Shown: positions 12,466 to 24,797, counted from the first letter of the stretch. The stretch: 64,000 nucleotides of DNA from Megalobrama amblycephala (GCF_018812025.1 NC_063053.1:8088123-8152122), one strand, 5' to 3'. Translations and numbers: made by a program. Notes: generated by a model from the sequence alone, not told the origin.

Positions 12466-13331
12466 CTCTGGCATATTGACATTAACACACGCCAACCCAA
12501 TTTCAGCAGTGGCGTATGATGCAGTCACTCTTACTAGCCATTTTGGCTGGTTGAATTTTATATATAATATATAAAATTTATATATAATATATACAGTTTT
12601 CAATATACAGTTTTCTATTTTTTAAAAGGCATCTTAAATAATAAACTAAGTACAATGTAGTGTTGTCAAAAATATTGATTTTTCGATACATATCGATACT
12701 GAAATATCTGAAACACTCGATACTCATTTTCTGCGGAATAGATACACGATACCAGCTGCGCTTTCTCTCTCTTTCATCTCTCCGACAGAGAAACACACAC
12801 AAACCCGCCTCCCCTCACTCGCTTGTTTCATTTGCTCCGGGTGAATATTGTTGGTGTTACAGGGCTTTAATTTCACAGGATTGCACGTATTGCGCATAAT
12901 TTTACTTATCACCGCAGATTTTGTTCTCACACCCAAAGTGTGCATAAAGCCACCTCTCAATACTAAATTGAGTTTTTTTTTTTTTGCTGCTTATTGCACT
13001 TAAACAGTTAAATACACACAAAATAATGTCAAAATGCCAGTCTTGGCGAGTATTCATGTAAACACAGTCAGTTATGTTTTAAGTGAACGTAAGCAGTTGA
13101 GAAAGAAAACGTGTAACAGTAGGTCTATAATGGATCCTTGCATCAGGTCTTAAAGTGACAGCAGCCTAATATACCTGCTAACAAATTAAGAGATAATATT
13201 AAAAATATCTATATGGCAGTTTTTTCCCTGTTGTATCAATGTCACAGTTGTGAAAATGCTGAGTGGCTAGTAACTTTGGAAAACCACTACCCACAGTGAC
13301 TGGTGAGCAAAAAAGTTAATGTCAAGCCCTG
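12466..13331. mobile_element. older copy of the CAGGGCTTGACATTAAC element
   Basis: The left end is degenerate (CTCTGGCATATTGACATTAAC-like). The right end reads GTTAATGTCAAGCCCTG, ending at 13331. Segments 12482-12560, 13010-13100 and 13250-13331 match the intact element at 63046-63971 ('gccaaccc', 'actagcca', 'gagtggctagtaactttg', 'aaaccacta'). A separate repeat (12658-12757) is inserted in it. No target duplication is visible, consistent with age. Confidence 0.7.
12658..12757 (+). mobile_element. repeat fragment inside the 12.5 kb element
   Basis: It begins TAGTGTTGTCAAAAATATTG, continues 'cgatacatatcgatactgaaat' and ends near 'gataccagc'. The same order of phrases occurs on the minus strand of 30055-30134 (TAGGGTTGTCAAAAGTACCG, 'ggtactgaaattt', 'gataccagc'). 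It is absent from the matching part of the copy at 63 kb, so it inserted after this copy was made. Confidence 0.5.
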
Positions 13332-15739
13332 TAACATATACAGCTAACATGACTGACACATGTCATTGACCTTGGGTGTTAGATGCCAGGAAATGGCACC
13401 TGCTGAAGGAGTCGAGGTGGGACAGGGCTTTCCAGGTGAGCTATGTAATTCAACCCTAAAGCAGCCTTCCTTTTCCCACAGCAGCTATGAATCGACACTT
13501 TAGCAGAGCTAATGGCTCACTCCAGCCCTTTCACAGGCAGCCTATTGTGCTGTGAAGCGAGCACAGAGGGAGGGGGTATGGTGTAATCCTGAACGTGCCC
13601 TGGATCAGTCTGTTTGAATTTCACACCGACATTGATGTGCATGTCCGTCCTCACTGAAGGTCCTCTATGTGTGCCGTTCCCAAGAAGACACGCCACAGGA
13701 TCACATAACTATCACTGCCCCTACCTCACTGTGTCTAGTCACCCCTGTCAGGAGGTGAGGACCCGCTACAAAGTGTGGAACAAGAATAACAAGAATGCAA
13801 ACCAGTGCATATGCGATGCATTTATAGGGGCTCCGTACCAAAACCTAGTGTCCTTATAATTGAATTGAATGGAACCTCATAAATGACTGATTTGGATTGT
13901 AGGCAGCAACTCGTCAGACTAATAGCGCTATACAGATGAAGCTCAATTTTCAGTGTAGTTGGTGTAGAATCTTGCTAATACTGTTAGACCTACCTGAAAA
14001 ATCTGAAAAGCACTGTTTGTTTTATTGATATGCTGGCCCTTTTTCCTTTACATAGCACAAAACCCGAAACAGTGACCCTAAAATGAGATACAAACCAAAT
14101 ATAAATATATATACATATGTTTTGGAACCTGGTGTATAAGCTATTTTACCCAAGCAAACTATATCAATGTCCTACCTCTACACTCTCACTATAACCTGTC
14201 TTATTTATGTGGCTTTTTATGTGCCCACAGCAGCAGCACCAGCTGTTGTACGTAGTACTCAGGGCAGACTGGTGAGATGGCAGCAACGTGGCACTAGGCG
14301 AGCAGAGAGCATATGGCCTGGATGGCGTGACACAGCACACTGAACAGAATGCGATACTGCCGTCTCCCCTCCGGGACTGTCACCACGAGGAGCAGCCCTC
14401 CAGACACAAATCCAAAACTACATCAGATCAAACTGTATTTGTGAGCTGAGTGCCTAGGGGAGACTTGTCTTCTGAGTCTTCTGAGGTGTAGCTTGGCAAA
14501 TCGCCTTGTGTATGGGAAAAAGGGAAAAATGAGAGTAGCTCCCAACCCACCACCCCCCACCCCAAGGCCTTCTCCGAGCTCTTTTCCATTCCATAAGTGA
14601 CAAATTATCAAGGTTTTTGTTGTTTCCGCCTCTCAAATTGTTTGTTTACTTCATTTGCTTTTTGAAAGGGGTATGTGTGCACTCGAGCACGATTTTTCTT
14701 TTTTTCCACTTTGCTAGGTGGTTGGAAAATGTCATAAAGTCAGATCCAAATCTAGCTCATGTTGGCGTTCATTGAATTAGACAAACTCAAGCCCACACCA
14801 ATGACATTGAAATAAATTGATATAATGACACGAGTTTATGCCTCGCTGTTGTACGAAGTGAAAATCTAGCCCTATGATTTCAGGCTTTGCACTTTGAATG
14901 GCATGTAATGTGATCCTGGACCTGTCAGGGAAAAATAAATCTACTTTTCCTTCTCCGTTTTATGTATGAGCAGTGCTTGTGTGTTGCCATGGGTTATTTT
15001 AAGAGGCAATGGAAGAGGGTTTCTGGGGTCACTGGTTCAGAGTCCACCTATGTCACGGAGCACAGATAATTGCTCAATGGCCAGAAGGCTTTGATTGGCT
15101 GCGCGGCTGCTGTCTCGGTAGACACTGAATGCATTCGGTTCAGGAAGACAGGAGTGGGCGGACGGGTTCATATATCAGGATTTTCTTACTCCCTCTCTCT
15201 CTTTCTCTGTCTTTACCTTCACTGGGGTCATAAATGCAAAGAGGGTCACTCAAAGTTCAGTTGAAAATGGGTCATTGCTGAGCACAACAACTGTGCTGTT
15301 TACTGACAGAACAACCTTTAGCAGGCGTGGGTTAGTGCAATAATTCTCAGAGATGCAAGAAATTTTGAAAAGGTGTTTGTGTCGATGCATGTTTGTGAAG
15401 GTCTTAGCCTGGTATATTTGTTAAGACCAACTTTTTTAAGCACTATATAAGCTGACACTGATGTAATGATTTCCTTTATCTTTCTCAGATATTTGCCGCC
15501 TCTAAAATTTTGGACTATAAGTAGGCACAGCCCGAAATCTGCTTTAGTAATTGAATCCATTCTGACACTCTTTCATGTTAGTCTACCCACCAAGGCTTTT
15601 ATTTTATATACAAGTCTTATGTGAGGAAACTGCTCCAGGTTACCAGCATGGTGCTTTCCAATATTCAACATCTTGTATACACCCCCCCAGTCTGTCTTTT
15701 GATTGCATGGGCTTCCTCTCAAACCTCCAGCGAGGCTCC
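13332..15739. other. gene-free mostly unique stretch
   Basis: I find no gene. The interval is unusually free of transposons and microsatellites. It includes balanced, CpG-containing segments (for example 13400-13850 and 14220-14620). Frames at 13614-13859 and 14423-14636 have no recognisable domain. Confidence 0.5.
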
Positions 15740-16205
15740 AGGTTGCGGCGTCGTGGAGGGAAAATCGGAGCTGCTGTTAGTGCCAGGTGAAATATTCCAG
15801 AAGACCCGAGGCAGATGCGCAGTTGCTCGTTTCGCCCGCAAAGCATCAGATCTTGCTTTCGAGTGAACCACGGGTCCTGATATGACGCATGATAGTGCGT
15901 TAGTGACAAGCCGAGAAACGCCCGGCTCACGTATGCTGTGGTAGCCTTGTAGTGCCATTACCAGACTCGTCGCACGGCGATGTGAGCCCGATCTGGCACG
16001 GCTGATCTGAGTGTCACGCTGCGAAGGCCTCTTTCTCCCACTCTCCCTTTCTGCTCTGTCAGGAAAAGGAACAAGCCGAGAGCGGACGCAGAGGTGTTTG
16101 CCATACCAGACGTCTCTGCAGTCTCGGCAACAAATCGCGGCCCCCGGGTTGAGGAGCCGATTGTTTCTCCTTTCTCTTCCGAGTCTTTGCCTCGCCTGCG
16201 AGTTT
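15740..16205. promoter_or_regulatory. CpG-rich block, possible promoter or exon
   Basis: CpG dinucleotides cluster here far above the surroundings ('ttgcggcgtcgtgg', 'agtgcgttagtg', 'gtcgcacggcgatg', 'agcggacgcagagg', 'aaatcgcggcccccgg'). Open frames run across it on both strands, the longest being 170 codons on the minus strand (15719-16231). This is what a stop-poor GC-rich stretch does by chance. No domain was recognised. It could be a CpG island, a 5' exon of an unseen gene, or simply GC-rich sequence. Confidence 0.3.
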
Positions 16206-17831
16206 ACATGACCCTTCAACTCTGTTTCCACACAGGCTGTTGAGTTGTGCTCACAGGCTTCTATGTGTGTTGTGAAAGAGGCAGCTTTGTCACAGGGGTT
16301 GCTCTATTGGGATGTTGAGTTCAACAGGCTTAGCAAAAAAATAAAATAATAAAAGTGCCTGTTTCTGTGCTGGCCGGCTCACTACTGTATATAAAGTGAA
16401 ACTGTCAGAACACCAACTTCATTAATCAGCCTGCAGATGAAGAATTGTGGTTTTGACTGGGTTAGTGCTGTCAGCAGGACTAATGTTGAATAGTGTATCC
16501 CAATGGGTAGGAATTATTTTGAATGGAATTTTAAATCATGCTGCTGTCAGAAGTTAAGATCCTAAAAGCCTCACGTTGTTTTTACATCTTCGTCTTCTGA
16601 GTTTTAAATAATTGTAATATATTCTGCATTCTGTCAAGTGACCTTTTCTTTTTACCATTATTATGAATTAAGGAAAATCTTGCGTTATATTATGCTCTCA
16701 TTGTAACTTTGGTCAAGTGCACAAAGTGCAGTGAATATTTCTGCATGAAAAATATCCTTGGAAGAGGGATCAAATTAAAGTTTTGCTGCATGCTGTGACC
16801 TCATTTCATGACATTTCCAAGCCGTTCTCTGTTTAATGCCTGAAATATATGGCTTTCTGGCAAGTTGTGATTTATTTTGCTATGAGACATATTTGCGGCC
16901 ACAGTTCGCTATAAAGAATATACTAGTGTAAATGTAATGGCCATAGATCAAAATAAACAAATCCCTGATGGCTTATCAATGTCCTTCCTGTTGGGGAAAG
17001 AATCCCAACTTGCCTTTCCAAAAGGAAAATATATCATCAGATAAATGGTCCCTAGGAATTGGATGCCAAGGACAAGCTAAACCACTTCCAAGCAATGTTC
17101 CCCAGTCCGGGCGCGCCCATAGCGAGCAGTAATGAATGGAAAGTGTATTGTGTCAGTGAAAAACGGGAGAACCGTCAGGAAGAAATATGCCTTTCATCCC
17201 ACATGGCATAATCAGAGCCTGCCATATTTCTGAGCAGTGGTTATAGTGTTCCTTTGAGCCCGGCTTTTATAGTAAGAAAAGTGTGGACAATAATGTAAAG
17301 AATAATACAGAGCAGTTTCCATTGAGTTGACTGTCAGAGTGCTGTTAGGCTGTCAGGCCCTCCCATGGGGAGGCAGGGTCAGGCTGTCAGTTAGAGCTGA
17401 TTGACACTTGAGAGGTGTGAGAGATCAAAGCCTCTATCAGCGAGACAGGCTAGAAAATAGGTGCGATGGGTGAAGAATTGCCGAGAGTTTGGGAATGAGT
17501 GATGTGACGTGAAGGTGAAGTGTCTGTAACGTGCTCGCTTTATTTCGTATCGTCCACAATCTGCTATGTTACATGCATTCGGGTTCTTAGCAACAGTTAC
17601 AAAGCAGAATCACTTTGGCTTTAGTTGTTGAATGGGATATCGCAGTGCAGTGTGGGTGAAAGACTTTTCATCGTTTTTGATGGGACGCTCAGAAGTGTCA
17701 AGAGCTGCCTTCTCGTACCCCGCTGAAAAATCCTACTTTAGATAGGGACTTTGTGTGAACCCAGTGTAGATGGTGCAAGCTTGTTAATTGCTGGTCCAGG
17801 CTTCTTATTCAGCTGGTCCAAGCTGGAAGAC
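16206..17831. other. gene-free stretch
   Basis: Nothing coding is supported. It is unique-looking DNA with moderate GC in 17000-17500. There are no long simple repeats. Confidence 0.5.
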
Positions 17832-18023
17832 CAGGGGTATACAATCCTGCTCCTGCAGGGCCACTGTCCTGCAGAGTTTAGCTCCAACCCCAGGTAAACA
17901 CATCTGAACCAGCTAATCAAGGTCTTCAGGAATCCTAGAAACTACCAGGCAAATGTGTTGGAGCAAGTAAGAGCTAAACACACAAGGCGGTTGGCCCTCC
18001 AGGAGCAGGATTTGGCACCTTTT
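17832..18023. mobile_element. hAT-like MITE, CAGGGGTA...ends
   Basis: The left end is CAGGGGTATACAATCCTGC followed by 'tcctgcagggccac'. The right end, reverse-complemented, contains 'ccaaatcctgctcctggagggcc'-type sequence. The shared internal block ('gcagagtttagctccaacccc', 'aaggtcttcagga', 'ctagaaac') matches the relative at 55002-55192 in inverted orientation. CAGGGGTG-type termini are typical of hAT-superfamily MITEs in fish. The last bases are degenerate and no target duplication is clear. Confidence 0.65.
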
Positions 18024-18184
18024 TTATAGACCATAATGGACCAGCAACAAGTTTAAGGTGGTCAAGATGGTTTTTGGAACATGATTTAACAGCTTGGACC
18101 AGCTAGAAACCAGTTTATTTTGATCTATTCCATTGTTTTGCTGTTGTTTTGAAGGTTTAGCTGTGCTAAAACACAGCTAATGTC

Positions 18185-18413
18185 TTAAAAGAATAGTTCA
18201 AAAATGAAATGTCTTCATTTACTCACCTTCATGTCCTTCTTAACCTGGATGACTTCTTGTGTCGAACATAAAAGATGTTTAGCAGAATGTCCAAGCTTCT
18301 CTTTTCCGTACAATAAAATCAATGGTAACCACAGCTGTCTTTGGTCTCTATGCACTATCATTGTATGGAAAAGAGCAGCTTGAAGTCATTTTTGGATGAA
18401 CACTGCCTTTTAA
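18185..18413. mobile_element. TTAA MITE (short foldback)
   Basis: TTAA at 18185 is followed by AAGAATAGTTCAAAAATGAAA and 'catttactcaccttcatgtcc'. The right end reads 'tcatttttggatgaacactgccttTTAA', ending at 18413. The ends are inverted and TTAA-bounded. It belongs to the same broad superfamily as 6515-7296 but to a shorter subtype. Confidence 0.65.
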
Positions 18414-20345
18414 AGCTGGATTTTCCAGTAGGCTAGTTAAATCTGATGGCTTTGTTAAGAGAAATTGCTCTTTGTCATTGTTCTGGATTCGCTGTTAGGA
18501 TGGATGAAGGCCAGAGAAATCGCGATCCGGCCTGTCTTCGCCTCTTAACGCCACTCCATCTCTCCTTCCAGTGTTCTGTATGCCTGTTTCTTAATCCACC
18601 TCCTTGCTCCTTCTGTTTTATTAGTCTTGACAGAGGCTTGATTCAAATAAGACTGCAGTGTGGGCATTGCCAGCGCACAACGTAAATTGAATCACAAAGG
18701 AGAAGGATTTTCTAATAGGGAAACAAATTAGCACCCAGACCTTTCTCTATGCAATTATTTCTATTACTTGTTTCTCAAGGCACCGGGAGATGTAGAAAGC
18801 AGGTTTAACTGCCATTTGTTTTAATTTTTCCTTAAGGAAAACCAATTATGAAAGGTTACTGCTTATCAGCGGCTCATACAGACACAATCCCCTTTGTCTC
18901 AAAGATTAATATCTTGTTTTAGATCAGTTCTGTGCTGTTTTGAAGGTGAGAGGCCTGTTTTCATGGAGCATAAAAGTGCTTGTAATGCCGTTTTATGCTG
19001 ATGCATTTTTTTTTTTCTTTTCATTAAGCTCTAATTGATATTAGGATTTGTTAAAGTCCATTATCAATCTTTATCTGTATGCTTTGCAAAGACATTGATC
19101 AATGAATATGCTTTCCTTTGCTGACTGTATTGGACATTGTGGAACAGTCACTAGTTGGGCCATTAAATAGCCTCTGTAAGACCCCGGCACCAAGATCAAT
19201 AAGGCATTGAAATAAAAAAGAAAAGAAAAGATGAAATTACTTTTTTCTTTCCTCTCTGAAAAGAAGTTGTAAGTCCATAATCCGCATTGCAACTTTTTCT
19301 TTCGGCAGAAATAATTCCTTAAAAAGTGAAAACAACCCATCACAAAGTTTTTTTTTTTTTTTTTACTTTAATTGCTTGAGCCTTATTAAAATTCCTCTGA
19401 AGTTTATACATATCACCATATCAAATACATCATAAATTATAAATGTTTCACATAGCAGTCTTGCAGTTGTAGCCCCCGGGTTCCTTGAAAACTGCTCCTG
19501 TCGGAGTAAGTGTGAATGTTTGTGAGTACATGTGCTTGTGTGTGTGAACTTTGTTAGACAGGCCAAGCAAAATTGGAGTAATGCGCTTCTCCATCTTTTA
19601 TCATTCACATTGCATAGCGCTAAATGAAAACTAATAAACATCTCCAACGTCGTGGTCTACTTTGATATTATGTATGTTGTTTCAGTTATTGAATTTACTG
19701 ATGTAATATTAATGTTGGGAAGCGATTTTGTAGCGATCTGTCCTCTGCAGGCATCTTTAAACATAATCATAAGTAACACACATGTCAGTTTAGGGTTGTT
19801 CTAAGTCATTTGAGTGAAAGAGCAATTTTTCTACATCTCCAAATGGAAACGGAGTAATGGAAATGCATGCAAACAGAGACTAATCACATAAAACCACAGT
19901 TAGTAAACAAAAGCCTTGGACGAGCATCGAAAGAGAACCAAGTCTTAGTTCCCTGATGGAAACTAAGACTGTTTCTTAGTGGAATCAGTCTGTTTATGAC
20001 AATGGTTTTAGGTTGGATTTGTCAATATGACGTGATAACTGCACAGATGAATTATATTGTTATGAATCATATTTGAAAGACCAGAAGACTGGATGAGTCC
20101 CCACTACAATCTGTGTCCAAACATTTCTTTCTGTTTCCATAACACGCATTGTTATTACTCTATTATCAACAGCTGTTATGTCAGCCATTAGAAGGTTAAT
20201 GGATATGACATGCCTGGTGTGAGAGTTTCAGGGCCTCCCTTTCTGGAAACATGCTTGCTATAATACACTTAATATCATTTCATTATGTGAGCAAATACAG
20301 CTTCAACAGACTAAAAGAGTTCTGACAGATGGATTTGTATGACTC
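18414..20345. other. gene-free stretch
   Basis: No gene was found. There is a 17-T run near 19348-19364. The rest is unique-looking, and its short frames show no domain. Confidence 0.5.
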
Positions 20346-20673
20346 TTAATGGAACAGTTCATCCAAAAATGGAAGAAAAATAAAAGGCTTTTACTCAGTC
20401 AAACCCTTCACTGTTAGTTTTATTATTATTATTATAATTAATATATAATATTATATATATAAAATTCTTTAAAAGAAAACAGTAATTTGGCATCGTCTTT
20501 CATTATTATTTCTTATAAAAAATACTATTATATATATATATGACAAGACTATATTAGTTCAGGTTGTAAAATGCTGTTGTGACTATCCAGAAAATTTGTA
20601 TGGCGCCCATGAAACATGAGTGTGTGTGTAAGTAATTGCAGAATGTACATTTTTGGGTGAACTGTCCCTTTAA
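20346..20673. mobile_element. TTAA MITE with AT-rich core
   Basis: The left end is TTAATGGAACAGTTCATCC with 'aaaaatgg'. The right end is 'catttttgggtgaactgtcccTTTAA', ending at 20673. The terminal inverted repeat is of the GGGTGAACTRTCCCTTTAA type. The core (about 20400-20540) is AT-rich with short (AT)n tracts, probably an internal expansion. Confidence 0.6.
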
Positions 20674-21381
20674 GACAGACAGGACACATTGTAAAATCCT
20701 GACAAACAGCTACAATCACTCTATATGCAATGGGAATAATAAACACCTCTCTTTATTTGATTCTCCTTCACAATCCCAGTCAATCCCAACATGCCCTTGG
20801 AGTTCAGTGTGTGTTATAATAAATTACTGTAGACAGATGACGTCAGTTGACCTGCTCCAGGTCTGGATGTGGCGGGAGGAGTGTGGGGGCTTCTAAAGCC
20901 GTGAATAAATAGCTGTTCCTCATTTATGCTTGTCAGGAGTTTTAGCTGAGGGCCGGACTTCACACTGTGTCTGTTTTGCCTTGTGAGAGATGATTTATTC
21001 GTCTTGGTCCAGCTGAGGTGCTGCAGCTGTTTATTGGACAGATAGTTTTACACAGGCTTACGTTAAATAAGCCTGGCTCGCTGACACGTCCATTCCCACC
21101 ATCACAGATCAGCCACAAGAAAGAACTGCTTAGTATGATCCCTAAAAACAAACTTTTAAGTACAAAGCTCTGTCTACTTGGCCCGGAGTTCAGAGGGAAC
21201 AATCTCAGGAAATACAGCCAAACTGTTATACTCTGAGACAAAAGTGTTAGGGTATGTATGTCAACATGCTCACTCGAAGTCATTATAAAACCATTAGATG
21301 CATTTTGCATTGTTAGTTCATTTGGCAGCCATCTTGGCAACACCATAATCGATCAATTATCATTGACCGGTCAACAGTACG
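20674..21381. other. gene-free stretch
   Basis: No supported gene. Frames on both strands at 20960-21346 lack recognisable domains. The sequence is otherwise unique-looking. Confidence 0.5.
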
Positions 21382-21510
21382 AATCTATCTATCTATCTAT
21401 TGTTTGTTCCTTCCATCATTCTATTGTTTGTTCTGTCATTTGTTCTATTGTTCCGTCTGTCTGTCTATCATTCTATCTATCATTGTTCTGTCTGTCTTTC
21501 TGTCGTTACA
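21382..21510. repeat. degenerate (TCTA)n/(TCTG)n microsatellite
   Basis: Runs of TCTA and TCTG, with imperfect 'ttgttc' interruptions, lead directly into the transposon copy at 21516. They may mark where the left end of that copy was lost. Confidence 0.8.
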
Positions 21511-21515
21511 TCCGT

Positions 21516-22416
21516 TTCAGCTCAAAATACTCCATAGATTTTTTTTTTATTAATTTTTTTTATCTGCCTATTTTGGGGCATCATTAACTATGCACCGATT
21601 CAGGCTGCGGCCCCTTTAAATCTTGCGCTTCCTGCCCCCCGAGCTCTCGACTATAAAACAGTGCATAAACAAAGTTCACACAGCTAACCCTCAAATGGAC
21701 CTTTACAAAATGTTCGTCATGCATGCTGCATGCATGCTTTGGATCATGTGAGTATAGTACTTATTTGGATGTTTACATTTGATTCTGAATGAGTTTGATA
21801 GTGCTCCGTGGCTAATGGGCTAAAACTAACATTACACACTGTTGGAGAGATTTATAAAGAATGAAGTTGTGTTTATGAATTATACAGACTGCAAGTGTTT
21901 AAAAATGAAAATAGCGACGGCTCTTGTCTCCATGAATACAGTAATAAACGATGGTAACTTTAACAACATTTAACAGTACATTAGCAACATGCTAACGAAA
22001 CATTTAGAAAGACAATTTACAAATATCACTAAAAATATCTTGATATCATGGATCAGGTCAGTTATTATCGCTCCATCTGCCATTTTTCGCTATTGTCCTT
22101 GCTTGCTTACCTAGTCTGATGATTCAGCTGTGCACAGATCCAGACGTTAATACTGGCTTGTGTAATGCCTTGAACATGGCCTGGCATATATGCAAATATT
22201 GGGGGAGTATATATTAATGATCCCGACTGTTACATAATAGTCGGTGTTATGTTGAGATTCGCCTGTTCTTCGGAGGTCTTTTAAACAAATGAGATTTACA
22301 TAAGAAGGAGGAAGCAATGGAGTTTGAAACGCAATGTATGTCTTTTCCATGTTCTGAACTCTTGTTATTCAACTATGCCAAGGTAAATTCAGTTTTTGAT
22401 TCTAGGGCACCTTTAA
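21516..22416 (+). mobile_element. TTAA element copy 2 (left end missing)
   Basis: It matches copy 1 (9776-10492) from its first bases to about 22239. It then continues with sequence that copy 1 lacks ('gagattcgcctgttcttcgg', 'aacaaatgagatttacata'). It ends in TTCTAGGGCACCTTTAA, the inverse of copy 1's left terminus. Together the two truncated copies outline an element of roughly 1 kb with TTAA termini. Differences between copies are scattered substitutions, so neither is very recent. Confidence 0.75.
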
Positions 22417-23368
22417 ACCAGCACTAAGCCAACACTAACCAGCCTCAAACAACATCAGACAGAAACAGTTTGAGAAATAACAGATTTATTTTCTCTAAAC
22501 CATGTTGCTTTGCCCCCCTTTTTAGTTTTGAAAATGGCTTAAAATGAGCAACACAAAGCATAAATTATATTTTATAATGCTTCTAGATAGAGTGGCTTAT
22601 TTTAACACAAAACATGTGGCACAGTGCAGATCAAACGCTCACTACTATGATCTGGTCCTTTAACTGCAGCCTACAATTATAGTGTTGGATGTCAGTATCC
22701 TCTTCATTGTTCTGAACAGTGTTACCTCAGCACTTACCACACTCTTTCTCTGTGGCTGCATCATACCTGCTGCCTCTGATTCTGCTTTTTACTCTAATGA
22801 CCATATTTATGACTTATTTGCTATTTTCAGTTTTCCTTTGAGCTGATGCGAAAGCTTTGATTCTCAAACTCGCAAAAAAAGCAGACGGCGTGTCCTGGGA
22901 TTTTAACTTGTGCCTGTTTGAGCCATTCACTCGCTGAATTCAGAACCAGCTGGAGATCAAACACAGCCCCGATTTATTAGGCTCAACTGCAGAGATGATA
23001 TGTATGACTAATGTGTTGTTTGTTCATGTCAACATGCTCTTGGTCCATACACATACACAGGCCTTTCATGTTAGTCCACAGGGACGTGCCTGTTGTCTGC
23101 TAGTGACAAGTCTTAACTCAATGGAAAAAGCAGTTTTTAGACAGTATCTGTCATCCAGGCTTTGGAAGTCTGCCATTGAACTCACATGATTCTGGATCAC
23201 TCTCCTAAAGACATTACATAATGGATGTTTGAGTTGTGAAATGGCATTGTGGCCACTTTTGGTTCACTGATGCCATTTTGTTTTTTGTTCTGTGTTTTCT
23301 TTTTTGTTTTGTTATGTTTTGCTGTCCAAAATGTAGAGGAGTTTTTTGTTTGTTGGTTGGTTTATTTT

Positions 23369-23371
<3 letters not shown>
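22417..23371. other. gene-free stretch
   Basis: I see no gene. It is unique-looking AT-rich DNA leading into a long AT microsatellite. Confidence 0.5.

Positions 23372-23447
<76 letters not shown>
23372..23447. repeat. (AT)n microsatellite
   Basis: An uninterrupted AT dinucleotide run of about 76 bp. Apparent Tyr-Ile repeat frames here are artefacts of the microsatellite. Confidence 0.97.
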
Positions 23448-23451
<4 letters not shown>

Positions 23452-23571
23452 AGAATAACTGTCATCTTGTGAAAAAAAACATGTTTGTGTTATACTTTTT
23501 TAAATAAAAGCTAAAAGACATTCATACAGTTTAAGTGTCCATATACACCATATACAGTAGGTATGTATGTA

Positions 23572-24716
23572 TACTATATTGCCAAAAGTTTTGGAATGCC
23601 TGCCTTTACGTGCACATGAACTTTAATGACATCCCATTCTTAATCTGTAGGATTTAATATGGAGTTGACCCACCCTTTGCAGCTATAACAGCTTCTACTC
23701 TTCTAGGAAGGCTTTCCACAAGGTTTAGGAGTGTGTTTATGGGAATATTTGACCATTCTTCTAGTAGCGCATTTGTGAGGTCAGGCAGTGATGTTGGCAA
23801 GAAGGCATGGCTCGCAGTCTCCGCTCTAATTCATCCCAAAGGTGTTCTATGGGGTTGAGGTCAGGACAGTGAAGTTCCTCCACACCAAACTCACTCATCC
23901 ATGTCTTTATGGACCTTGCTTTGTGCATTAGTGCGCAATCATGTTGGAACAGGAAGGGGCCATCCCCAAACTGTTCCCATAAAGTTGGGAGCCTGAAATT
24001 GTTCAAAATGTCTTGGTATGCTGAAGCATTAAGAGTTCCTTTCACTGGAACTAAGGGGCCAAGCCCAACCCCTGAAAAACAACCTCACACCATAATCCCC
24101 TCTCCACCAAACTTTACACTTGGCACAATGCAGTCAGGCAAGTACCGTTCTCCTGGCAACCGCCAAACCCAGACTCAACCATCGGATTGACAGAGAAGCG
24201 TGATTCATCACTCCAGAGAACACGTCTCCACTGCTCTAGAGTCCAGTGGCAACGTTCTTTACACCACTGCATCTGACGCTTTGCATTGCACTTGGTAATG
24301 TAAGATAATCTGAAGGCCACACGAAGTTTGGAGGTCTGTAGCTATTGACTCTGCAGAAAGTTGGCGACTTCTCAGCATGCGCTGACCCCGCTCTGTGATT
24401 TTACGTGGCCTACCACTTCGTGGCTGAGCTGTTCCCAACTGCTTCCACTTTGTTATGATACCACTAACAGTTGACCGTTTAATATTTAGTAGTGAGTAAA
24501 TTTCACGAATGGACTTATTGCACAGGTGGCAACCTATCACGATACCACTCTTGAATTCTCTGAGCTCCTGAGAGCGACCCATTCTTTCACAAATGTTTGT
24601 AGAATCAGTTTGCATGCCTAGGTGCTTGTTTTTATACACCTGTGGCCATGGAAGTCATTGGAACGCCTGAATTCAGTGATTTGAAGGGGTGTCCCAATAC
24701 TTTTGGCAATATAGTG
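23572..24716 (-). mobile_element. Tc1/mariner-like element (relic)
   Basis: Terminal inverted repeats are ACTATATTGCCAAAAG on the left and CACTATATTGCCAAAAGTA reading inward from 24716. Both sides are flanked by TA (23570-23571 and 24717-24718), the Tc1/mariner target duplication. At 1145 bp it is slightly shorter than typical fish Tc1 elements (about 1.2-1.6 kb) because of internal deletions. It carries a broken transposase in the minus orientation and is embedded between AT-rich microsatellites. It is non-autonomous and inactive as read. Confidence 0.93.
23654..24582 (-). pseudogene. Tc1 transposase pseudogene
   Basis: The likely original start is the ATG at 24582 (protein begins MGRSQELREF). 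The N-terminal paired-like helix-turn-helix (CNKSIREIYSLL...STVSGIITKWKQLG) and the GRPRK linker lie in one frame (24259-24582). The first catalytic Asp segment (LWSDESRF) is in a second frame (24114-24320). The second Asp segment (FQHDCALMHKA) and the Glu segment (NPIEHLWDELERR) are in a third (23761-24045). A deletion around 24300-24320 removes much of the second DNA-binding region, and a later frameshift near 23800 leads to a premature stop. In the intact family a DDE transposase of about 340 residues cuts and pastes the element. This copy cannot make one. Confidence 0.93.
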
Positions 24717-24718
24717 TA

Positions 24719-24797
24719 TTTATATTATATTATATTATATTATATTATATTATATTATAGTATAGTATAGTATAGTATAGTATAGTATATTATATTC
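24719..24797. repeat. pentanucleotide (TATAT)n/(TATAG)n repeat
   Basis: About eight TATAT units pass into about six TATAG units and back. It lies directly against the right end of the Tc1 relic and appears to have grown from the duplicated TA site. Confidence 0.9.

Noticed and set aside
15719..16231. 170-codon open frame on the minus strand
   Set aside because: It lies in a CpG-rich, stop-poor block where frames are open on both strands. No domain recognised. Reported only as a CpG-rich block.
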